Source: Wuchereria bancrofti
Lineage: Eukaryota > Nematoda > Chromadorea > Rhabditida > Onchocercidae
Assembly: GCA_005281725.1 (NCBI GenBank)
Contig: SSBO01000008.1
Coordinates: 2,170,001 to 2,234,000 of the forward strand
Reading direction: 5' to 3'
DNA length: 64,000 nt
Made by a program: the position numbers and the translations under genes. Every line of letters starts with the position of its first letter. Positions within the stretch are counted from its first letter, which is position 1. The notes under the pieces were generated by a model. It had not been told where the DNA came from, ran no database searches, and was given only the letters and a program-made list of their open reading frames with translations. Of the stretch, positions 32,055-43,046 are shown in pieces.

Positions 32055-34145
32055 CTCACTTTCTGCCCGAGAATGTGCAATCAATATTTCATCCTTCTCT
32101 CTCGTACCAGGCAACAGCTGTCGAAAAAAAACTGGTAACGTCCCCGCTAAATCGTTCAATGATTCCTCGGAATCAAAATAATCAACACTGCTATTTTTTT
32201 TTTTTTTTGTTGCTTCTTCCTTTGTTTCATTTCTCTCTCTCTCTCTTTTCCTCCCTCTCTCTTTTCCTTTCTCTCTCTCTTTTTTTTAATCATTAGTAAC
32301 ACTATATAACCTAATTAATCTGTGTCTAAGATTTCTGACCAATGTCACACTCTTTCAATTGCTTAATTTAAACTTTGAATGCTTTCCAGTGCTTTACCTG
32401 ATTAAGTAGTTTGTATCCGGTTCAGATCCGGTTTGCCTTCCTGTCATAATTTTATGTTGGATATTAGCTGATTGAGTTTGTTTCTTCGGCTTGGAACTTT
32501 CACATGTATTGTTATGTTTTCATAACATTGTCACGTTATTATAAGTAGTCAGTGATATTCTTCCGGAAGAAGCGATTCCGTCTTAATAAACCAGTAAAGT
32601 TTCACAGGAAATGTCGCCATCGACTATTATTACTGTTATTATTCACTGGTAAGCATTTTATTTGAATGGTAATAGATGAATAGAATGAGAATTATAAATC
32701 TTGGCCCAAAAAATTTGCTAGGCCATAAAAGAAATGATATGTAATCTCATTCCATAGTTTCTAATTTGCAAAAAATTTGAAAATTCATAGATGAAGAATT
32801 CTGGCTTACTTGAAAATTCATAGATGAGGAATTCTGGGTTACTTGAAAGTTCATAGATAAGGAATTCTGGGTTACTTGAAAGTTCATAGATAAAGAATTC
32901 TGGCTTACTTGAAAGTTCATAGATAAAGAATTCTGGCTTACTTGAAAATTCATAGATGAAGAATTCTGGCTTACTTGAAAGTTCATAGATGAAGAATTCT
33001 GGCTTACTTGAAAGTTCATAGATAAAGAATTCTGGCCAAGTACAGAACTTTAAGTGAGTGCAACAAATGTTTATACATTTTATTATAATAAAAATAGGCA
33101 AGAATGATTATTCTTTACAAAAATTCGGAAAATGTTTAATGTTCATTCATCAGGTCAAAGGTAAGAATATTATTTCCTGAAAACATTGTTCCGGGAAATC
33201 CTTTAGAGATATTATTGAGGACTTTTTTTTTTTTTTTTAATCTGCCATAGTAAAAGATTTGTGGGCTTTTAAGCTTGAAACTTCAAATTCATAGATAAAG
33301 AATTTTTCTTTTAAATTAAACTGGATCAATGGATCAATGTTTATCAAGTAAATAAAATCAGTGCTAGAAATAAATTCAATCAGTATAATTTTCTCAAATT
33401 TGATTAAATTTAATTTCCGAATGAACTGGTTAAATTAAAATATACTAAATAAAATTTCATAATTTTTTGCATAATATATTAGTGGGAACGAAATTTGTGC
33501 AAAAAGTTGAATATTTTTTTTAAATATCTGCAAGTTATTTGATTAAAATTTAAATTGGTTTTGACACTTTTGTTGTTTCAGTGGCATTTAAAATAAGTTA
33601 ACAAAATGAAATTATAGTTCATATTATAAATTCGACAAATAAGACATAAATTTGGCCATTTTGAAGATTTTTAAACTCTCGCAAAACTCTCAGATATAAC
33701 ATTAATTACTGATTGCATAAACAAAAATTTTTCAAAAGCAAAATTATCATTTTGCAATTTTCAACGGAAGCAACAAATGTAAACTTAAGAAATAGTAAAC
33801 AATTTGAGCAATACAATATGATTTCCATAGCGAACATCGCTTTTCCCTTTCTCCTGAAAATTGATTGAAGTTTCATTAAAATTTTTATTGGAATTTGTAA
33901 ATTTGTGTGGAAAATGCAGAATTAGCTTTTCTTATGATGCTAATAAGAAGTGTTATTTTATTTAAATGGAAATTTCTTTTAAAATCCACGTAGATTTTGT
34001 TGTAGTAATTTAGGAACTATCTAAGATCTGAGATAAAGAAAAGGTAGTACTGGTGATGAAGTTTCCTTGAATAACAGGGAAAAGTAAGTATAAAGGAAGA
34101 TACAAGTTACTTACCAGCTGTTGAAGTTTGTGCTCGTACGTGGCC
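32055..34145 (-). CDS. Orphan coding exons between aco-2 and the RIG-5-like gene
   Basis: I do not recognise this product. Three minus-strand segments have good splice signals and compatible phases: 34116-34145 (TTTCAG before, GTAAGT after), 32398-32467 (AATCAG before, GTAAAG after) and 32055-32187 (AGCAG before, GTAAGT after). Read together they give HVRAQTSTAANIQHK, then IMTGRQTGSEPDTNYLI, then SVDYFDSEESLNDLAG, then TLPVFFRQLLPGTREKDEIL, ending RAESE. The composition is ordinary coding, acidic and polar, unlike the surrounding AT-rich DNA. An ATG at 32447 could start a separate protein. Alternatively exon 10 of the RIG-5-like gene (phase 1) can splice in frame to 34116-34145, making an alternative C-terminus. 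After 32055 either the reading continues into a Leu-rich stretch with a stop near 31932, or it splices on; the end is unresolved. Confidence 0.5.
32777..33036. repeat. 33-bp minisatellite, about 7.9 copies
   Basis: The unit TTGAAAATTCATAGATGAAG followed by AATTCTGGCTTAC recurs every 33 bases from 32777, with single-base variants such as TTGAAAGTTCATAGATAAAG and TCTGGGTTAC. Because 33 is divisible by three, two minus-strand frames stay open through the array, with 11-residue peptide repeats (ELSSKPEFFIY and FQVSQNSSSMN). It falls between the orphan exons at 32398-32467 and 34116-34145. A degenerate single copy is visible at about 33280-33302. I take the open frames as a by-product of unit length, not as proof of a protein. 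Confidence 0.95.
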
Positions 34146-35090
34146 TGAAATTAATAATAGTATTTAGAAATTCGATATTATAACATTTATCAATTCTATG
34201 TAAATTTAATCATATTTGGTCATCAAATTCAAACTTATACGTTAATCTTTTCAAAAATTGAGCCATTTAAAAAAAATACATTTGTCAAAGAAAAGAAAAA
34301 AAGGTAAATTTAAAATTCTCCGAGTGTAAATCATTTGAAAAAGTTTTAACTTCTAGCGTTTTATTTAGCTAAATCGTTTTTATAAATTTGAGTTTTTAAT
34401 TTTTGCGTTCATTCCCAAAACTAAAATCTTTATTGTTTATTTTGTGCAAATGATATGAAACGCTATCAGTTGTTATCAGGACTGATTATTTGCAATGTCT
34501 ATTAGATAGTTTTCTGCAAATATAACCCTCGTTTATTCTCCTTCATTTATTTGGAAAGGAATTTTTAACTTGTTTATTTCTTTCTGATAATAAAAGTTAA
34601 AATGAAAAAGTGGAAAGAGAACAGGAAATTTTGCACTTTTAGACGAATGAAAATGGATAAAATTTAATTATCAAAATGATTTTGATTATGGTAAAATTGA
34701 CTTTTATGATAGTTTTACTTTTAATCAGAAGTTCAATGTAATCAGAAATTTAAAAAATTTCCAAATATTTATTAAAAGTTATTTTTGTTCGCTTCATCAG
34801 AATATGAAGAATTTTGGTTGATTTTATTTTAAGCAAGAATAGAGTTATATAATGTCAACGTGCGATAGGACAAATAATCCAGAGGGAGTTAAAATTTTAG
34901 AATTAAACCAGACCAGACATACGCTAGTAGTTCATTAAGTAAGCGTATCAAATGAAATAATCTGAAATTAAAACCGGATCCGGTTATCAACAGAATACAT
35001 TCTATACTGAATAGAAAATCAAATTTTAGAAAGAATTTTAAATGATATTATCAGAAATAATCAAAAGTTTTATGAATTCATATGTGCCAT
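33037..35090. other. Spacer downstream of the RIG-5-like gene
   Basis: AT-rich sequence that should contain the 3' untranslated region of the RIG-5-like gene. Apart from the short exon at 34116-34145 I see no coding signal. Confidence 0.5.
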
Positions 35091-38000
35091 CTATTTCCTA
35101 GCATTTAGCAACACATAAAATAATCCAATCACTAATAACGTGCAGCATGCTATAAGAAACATAAACAAAATATCATGATTATTATCACTATTACAATCAG
35201 TATAATCATTATCATTATCAACATGCACACCCTTTCGATATTGAGAAGAATGTGTTGAAAGGAATCTTCCTGAATACGGTTCAATTTGAAATGTTTCAGC
35301 CGATTTCCTCATAGAATCAGAAGAATTTTCTAATTTGTATGATGATATGATAGAATGATTATTGTTGTAATCATTGTTATCAATAGTGTTGCCGTTGTTA
35401 TCATCATCATCACTATCATTGTCATCGTCATCATCATCATCATCATCACTATCATGATCTGGATATCCGGAACCTAGAAATAACAAGGATGCTGATGTCG
35501 CAACGGCATCAGTTAGGGTTTTTAAAGGGATATATTATTTTAAAACAAATATTATAATATAGTGCAGTGCAGGTGAAAATTTAATTTTAAAATTTGCAAT
35601 GACTAATCAATCATATTTTATCAATCAGATGAATCTTTTTTTTTTTTTCATACAAACACTAAAACTAATCGCTTCATCATCTTTAATATTATGAAAATCC
35701 AATCACAAGTGCTACAACATAATACTAAACTCACTTCAGAGCTTTAACCATCTGATTGATAAAAGTTACTCAAAAGTAAGTTTGTAGGAATTTTTTCCAT
35801 TTGACCTTTGACAAATTCCTTTCTTGGCTTTGGCTTAATGTTATTTGAACAATAATAATTGATAGTTTCATGCAAAATATTTGCAAAATCAAAGTATTAA
35901 GTGAACACATAGAAAATAGTTTGTAAATTTGTTCAAAATGGCAAAAATATTTGAACGATTCGGAATTGATTTGATCGAATGAATTGATCAGATGAATGTT
36001 ACAACTTTCTATTTTACTATACTTTATATTTTATATATATATATTTTTTTTCATCACTGTTTAAATCTTATTATCCCTTCTGCTAGAAATGAAAAAATTT
36101 CTCAAGAAAATTTAAAATAACAGAATTTCCCAAGGTTATCGCGATTTTCCGTACTATTTGTCAATAAATAGTAATTCACTACAATGAATGGTATAACAGT
36201 TTTGTATAATTCTCACAAGAGTTAATTCAAAACACTTTTGAAATTTTCAATATCATAAAATAAAAAAGAAAATAAACAAACCTTCAATGAACATTGCTGC
36301 AAATTTATTGTATGTTAAGCTTCCTTCTAAAAAAAACAGAATTATTTCATTGCAAATTATAAAAAATTTGTAATAAATTGTTTAAACATTCGTCAATGTG
36401 ACTGAAAATTTAAAGTTGAAATGAGCTCATCCAAATTTGAATTCTATTTAATTCATTTTCAAAATGGTAATGTTAAAGAAATAAGCAAATAAAGCATAAT
36501 TGATTATTTATATATTTTAATTAATATCTTATATTCATATTACACTAAACTTTTTAAGTTCGCTTCAAAAGGTCATGACAAGTTTAATTGAAGAAACGAA
36601 ATTTCGTTTTTTTTTTTTTTAAATTCACAAACTTTTACCTTTCACAACAATATCAGCAAAATGTTCACCGTTGTCATTTATCGCAATACATCGATATGTG
36701 CCAAATTCATTTTTACTAACATTTTTGATTGTTAATATATGTGTGCTACGATATTTTCCTGATACTTCATTTGACTGAAAAAATAACTTTTAAAATTTGA
36801 ATATTTACAAATTATCTCAATCATTTTTGACCTTTGATCTTTTTACTTTTATTGTCTACTTAAATGGGATGAAAATTTTTACAAATTTATCAGCAAATTT
36901 TGAACAAATGAAAAAATTTTAATCACTTTTAATAAATAAATAAAAATTAAAGTGGTTTAACTTTTTAACATACAAATGAAAATGTTGATGAGTTGAATAT
37001 TTCTTGTCCATCTTTTCCCCATTTCATTAATGGCCTTGGCCAAGCTTCTGCATTACAAACTAAGCTAATTTGACTACCCAGTGCTACCTGAACAATTTCA
37101 GCTTGCGGTACAACCGTTGGCTCAACTGTAACATTTCAAAGTAATATATGACTTTGAAATATTTCTCGAGAAAATTTTGTCAAAGTTAAGCTAAATGAGA
37201 TTTCACCATTATTCTTTGTCATCTCAATATATTATTCTTTAACATTGAACAGCTATTTACAATAGTTTTATCAATACATAAAACAGACGACAAGAAATTT
37301 ATTTTTCATAAAATTTGAAATAAATTTTAAAATCTATTCTGAGTGAAAATTTTGAAATAAATATTAAAATCATGCTACGAATTTGAATAATTTTTATTAC
37401 TATTGATATGATAACTTACATGTCACATGAAGTTTCACAGTCCAAGACTCATCTGGTGGTACACCATTACTTGCGACACAAATATATTCGCTCATATGTT
37501 TACGACTTACTTTAATAATTGTCAAATCAGAACCATTGAATACAGTTGCTAAAAATGAACAATGTTTAAATTTTAACATTATATAATATTAATCATTAAA
37601 TTGCAATGTTCCATTTATTTTTGCTAATTTTCTAAAAGTTAAATATAACAATCAATCATCCAATGAAGAACTTTCATATGTTTACAATAAATAATAAATT
37701 TTATTAACCTCCGTAGCCAGTAACACCATTAAATCGGATAATCTGTCGATCTTGTCTCCTCCAAACGACAGTCGGTGGTGGATCACCAAATGCTCGACAT
37801 GTTAAAGTAACATTTTGTCCTTCACGTACCTCTACAACTGCTGCTGTCGTTCGAGCCACGTACGGTGGAACTAAAAGTTTCCCTTTTTTTTTTTTTTTAC
37901 AATTGCTAAATATTTAGCATTTCATTTTAAAATTTCCTTAGGAATGTTAATTACAGTGATAAAAGCTGATGATTAATCAAACATACAGTAAAATGTTGGC

Positions 38001-41000
38001 CAAAACTAAAGAGTTGTGTTGAATAATTAGTAGTGGATGAATAATTAATTATTTACACTATCCATATAAATTAGTGTTAAAGCATAATTTGTCATTTATT
38101 TTAAAAATTTTTAGTTACAAAATTTTTTATTTCTACAAAATTACAAAATTATAAAATTTTCTATTATTATTTCTTTGGTTATTTGCTTAAAGAATGCGCA
38201 ATTCAACAAACATTTTCGCTAAAATCAATGCAAATCTCAAGCAAAATCCCTTTGATTTAAGCTAATCAAATCTAAATTAACTTTTAATGCACTTAAATTT
38301 TCAAATATTGATAAGAATTGATGAATAATTTAGTGTTCCATTTGGCTTTTTCCAAAAAGTCTATTTCAGGTAACTAATCATTAGGCTTTTTATTACCTTT
38401 TCGTTGTTTAATTAATTCAATATTAACCTTCTCCTAGCAGCAGGTGGTATTTACCACCTTTTTAATAGTTCATTTGTTCTCTTTCTCCTTCTTCAATTCA
38501 ATATCCAACAGAAATATAACAGTACATTGATTTATAAAAGAGAAAAGGAAAGATAAATGAATAAATGATTTTTGCATCTATTAACATTTTAGAAAAGGAA
38601 TTAAACCTACTAAATAATACTTTTCATTTATCTTTTTCTTTCTATTTTATATTTTTTAGAAAAGTTCTAAAATTTCACTTAAAAAAAGAAACGTTTAATT
38701 CATTATCTTTTCTTTTTATTTAATCTCTAATTAATTTTTAACGAGCAGCAAAGTTGTACAAATGAACAAACACTAACAAATAATTAGTGATATTAGCAAA
38801 ATTCTTTGATATCTCTTATTTATGTTGTGTGATTTTTGATCTTTACTAAAATTTTAATCTAATTTATCATTCAAAGTTGCATACTTTTTTAGAATTTTAT
38901 TGTTTTAAGTATAAGAGTTGAACCTTTCTAAACATAAATTTTGTTTACATTGCGTTTTATTATTGAACAAATTTGACTCTTCGTAATGAGTGAATGAAAA
39001 AAGGAAGAAAATGGAAAAGAGCAAAGATTGATTTAATCCAATCCGAAATAATTCACACAGTTGGCAAAGACAATGTGGGATTTTCATTCAGACATTAATC
39101 AACAAATCAAAAGCAATAAATATCAGAAAGATGAATTAATAAGCGTTAAATGGTTGTTGGTTAATGGACTGTTAAGTTGTTAAGTGTGGGATTGAGAAAA
39201 GGATCAGAAAAGACTGATATCATTATTTCGAGATTTCTTTATTAAATTGAGAAGCAAAGAGGTCATGAAGACGATTGATAATCTTGTCAACCTTTTCTTT
39301 ACTACTTTCTTTCAAAGTTAATCCTTCGCTTTTCATGGCTCATTACACATTCAGCAATGTTGTCAAATATATATTATCACAAACAAACAAAAATTCTGTG
39401 GTATTAATTGACTAACAATTCTCTGTCACTTTGCTAACGAGATTTACCTCTAATACGAAGGTAACCAGTTTTTGAAAGTACTGGATCGGTATTTAGTTGA
39501 CACGAGTAACCACCTATATCATTTTCCTAAAACAGACACTCTTGAATTAAAAATCGAGTTAAAATTTAAAAATTAAAAAACAGAGTTAAATTTGAAATTC
39601 TAATCTTATTTAAGTTTTTTTTTTTAAACTTCACTCTCACTTCAACATTCTTAACGACCAAAATCCATTCATTATCCTTCATTGTTTGTCTAATTTCATA
39701 TTTGTGTCGTTGCCGGAATACCTTAAATTTAACTTGAATGATTTGGATTTAAATTGAAATGGTTTTATTTCTAATCCAAATTGGATGGTAAATTTAAAAA
39801 AAAAAAAGCAATACAAAATTTCAATAGAATATAGCAATTAAAAAATGAATTGAAAAAAAAAAATAAAAACTAAAGCTAAACCTTTTCATTAAAAGCAATT
39901 AACCTTGGTGGCGTATCTGCTCGAGCAAATGCTACCTGGAAAAAAACTAAGGTGTGAAAAAGTTTGTATTAGATAACTAAAATGAAATTCATAGGCTTAA
40001 TTTTGTTTACCTTCTACAAATATCAGATTACTCAAACAATAACATATTCAGTTCGGTATTATTACATCATTTTCAGGTATCTTTCCGGATATGATTCCGT
40101 TTTAACACCATATATCCTCTGATAAAATTAGCTAATTCAAGAACTATTAAACATTATTCTGTTCACAGTTGCCATCATGAAATATGATAAAAGCATTTTT
40201 TGAACACAATTCAGAGACTTCACAGCATAATATCAATTCCAAAACTTTAAAAAAAATTTTTTAAATTTAGCTAAAATTATTACAAATTTCCCCAAAATTT
40301 TAAAAATCTATCAAATCACATTTTAATTTTAGATCTTTTTTTTTTTTCATTTCCTTCTTGAAATATTTGATTAACTGAAATTAAGCATAGAAAGCGGTTT
40401 GTAGCAATTCAAATAATACCATATGTTTGCCAAGTTTGAATATTTGACACTTGAATTCGACATCTTGACCTTTAATTGCGGTGACATTCTCCATCACAGG
40501 TTCAACAAATGACGGCATCGATTGTTTACCGCATGCTGCAACAAGCATTTTAGAGAGTTTTTAAATAAATTCTTTTTCAATTAAAAATTTTATCATTCTT
40601 TTAATCAATTTTTTTAGCCTTCTTCAAATAAAAGAAAAAATGATTGAAATCATAAAAGCGTATGGCTATATTTTCTCTTTCATCATCGATTCATCCAATT
40701 TGATAATTGTAAATTACTCTCTAAGGTTGGTTTTTTTTTTTTTTTGTGATTGCTTTCCAATGCAAAAAAAATTGTAAAAATGCTTTTAAATATGTCATTA
40801 AATTTGTCTAAACAATTTCCACCATTCTTTCTCTTTCTTAAAAATAAGATGAAAAGGAATAGAAATAAATTAAACTGAATGAAATTGAATCAGTATTAAG
40901 TTTCCATTCATATAAAAGAATCGATTTAAAAAAAAAAAAAGAAAAAGATATCTGAATTCAAATACATCCATTTCTTTCTCTTTATATTTTTAAAAGCAAA

Positions 41001-43046
41001 CCTCTGATAAGATTACCTAAAATTGATTATTACCTAAAAATTACCTAAAAAAATACAGTTTGTTATCAATTGAAGATATACAATTTTATTTTTAAAGCAA
41101 TTATTTCAATTCATTTAGTTGAGAATAGTGAAAAAAAAATTTTTTTTTGAATAATTTATGAAAAATCAAATTTTTTATTGTAAAGCATTTTGCATATGAT
41201 ATGATAATGATAATAACAATGATTTAGAATAAATTTAATATCATGCTATGATGTTTTGCTGATATGAAAATTACATTATCTCTTCTTGTGAAAAACAAAA
41301 TTATTTTTAAATTTTTCATCTATTGTCTACTTATTTGTAAAATTTTATTTTCAATAATTAAACTTTCGCTTCTTATTTAAATTCAATATTTTCTATTCTT
41401 GTTTCTTTTTTTTTGTTGAGTTAGCCAAAATTATATATTCTATAAATGAGTCATCAAGTAGAATCATGCAGATATTTGAATATATTAATAATTCAAATTG
41501 AAATTACATTAGTTTCCAATATCATATAAGTAGAGTAAAGTAGTGATAATGATTATAATTTTCTTTGTGATCATAATAATAGCTATCAACTGATAATAAT
41601 AAATGATAATGATCAACCAATTGTTTTGTCCTATTTCTCTTCTGCAATTTCGAATAGTTAACTTAAAGCAAATAAATTGAAATAAAATTTAATTTTAATA
41701 ATTAGCAATCAAAACATATAACACTTTTTTCCTCAGTAATTTGAGTTGATAGATCATTTTACAATTGATTAAAAACCTTTTTTCTATATCTCACTTTAGT
41801 GGTATCAATTTTTTCAAATTTAAACCATTTCAGAAGTGCTGATTTAATTTTTTTTTTTTTTTTTGAATTATCTTCAACTTTGTTTCACATATTCTCTTTA
41901 AGTACCAATCTATTTATGCAGCTCATCTATCACTTTTATCTTCTCTTTCTTCAAAAAACTAAAGAAAAAAACTTGAAGAAATATTTGAAGTCTTAAACTT
42001 TTATAAATTATTCTTGAAAAAAAAAAAACTTTGTCAAAAAAAAATATATATTCTTAAAAAGAATTTTTCAAGAAATTCGATTTAATAGAAATATAAAAAT
42101 AGATATTCATATTAGTGAAGTTGCTATCAATTTTATTATCCTAAATATTGCTTGTTGAATTTTTCGAAATATTATCATTTTTTTTTAGTTCAAAAAAAAA
42201 AAACCATTTATATAAAAATCATTGAAACTAACTGTCTAAGTAATACTTTGTGAAAATTTCATTTTCTTTTTTTAGGAAAGAAATATTCTTATCTTTGAAA
42301 AAAAAAAAAAAAGCAAAATGAAAGTTTAACGATTCAGTTAATTATTCATATCGGAAATTTGATGTTCGTGGATAAATGTTATTACAGATTATATTTCATT
42401 TCAATAAAAATTGCTTTCGCATAGATATACACAATGATAATTACTACAACAATCATTGAAAAGAAAAATAATTGTTTAATATCAAATTTAAAAATAAAAA
42501 ATTTATTTTACTGCATTTTTATTCTTGAAGTAAAATATTAGAATTTTTTGTCAAGAATTTGATTCTAATTATCTGTCTTATTAGCTACTTTTACTTAATA
42601 AACTTATCAGTATAAGTCTACTATAAGCCTTTCTATTTTTAGTATTTAACCTTTAAGTTAAAATCATTTCAGTCTTTCAAAAAATATTAACTAGAAACAT
42701 AACATAAAATAATCCTTTTTTTTAGAGTAGTTTTTGAAAAATCTTTGAAATATACAAAAAATAAAATTGTTTACTTTGCATTATTTTAATGTAACAAAAT
42801 TTGTTCGGATAATATGCAAATTTAATCAACAATTATTGCATTATCATCATAACAAAAAGGTTTGATGATATGATTAAGTGATATAAGTAGCAATTATCAA
42901 TAGTGATATTTTGAATTGAAGAAAAAAAATTAAATTTTTGCATTCTTTACTTAATTAAAATTTAAATAGAAAAAATAGATGAAAGTGTTACCATTAAAAA
43001 TATAACAAAAGATGGGTGGTAGTAATAAAATAGAACTGGCAGACAT
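35091..43046 (-). CDS. rig-5: RIG-5/DIP-like cell-surface protein with three Ig domains
   Basis: This is a neuronal-type Ig adhesion protein. In nematodes RIG-5 pairs with ZIG-8 as DIPs pair with Dprs in flies (family knowledge; function here inferred). Exons (minus, 5' to 3'): 42992-43046, 40420-40535, 39882-39935, 39641-39721, 39448-39526, 37709-37870, 37420-37548, 36974-37125, 36639-36774, 36282-36326, 35091-35473. All phases agree; 463 aa. A signal peptide covers residues 1-18 (MSASSILLLPPIFCYIF). Ig1 is about 25-128 (VEFKCQIF ... ENDIGGYSCQLNTDP, a DIP-like signature), Ig2 about 130-225 (VTLTCRAFGDPPP, YICVAS), Ig3 about 226-321 (LVCNAEAWPRP, YRCIAI). An Asp-rich stalk follows (DHDSDDDDDDDDD), then a hydrophobic segment at 438-459 and a four-residue tail NARK, so it is either a transmembrane or a GPI-anchored protein. 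Ig1 lacks the usual core Trp (VAFARAD). Gene symbol from domain layout, not orthology testing. Confidence 0.85.
35393..35455. repeat. ATC/GAT trinucleotide repeat inside the RIG-5-like last exon
   Basis: Runs of ATC on the plus strand read as Asp-rich codons (GAT, GAC) on the minus strand and form the acidic stalk. The length is likely variable between individuals. Confidence 0.85.
40536..42991 (-). other. First intron of the RIG-5-like gene
   Basis: A 2.46-kb AT-rich intron between the signal-peptide exon and the first Ig exon, the largest of the gene; intron 37871-39447 is also long. No further exon or RNA gene was recognised in either. The plus-strand frame at 41799-41996 is low-complexity. 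Confidence 0.6.
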
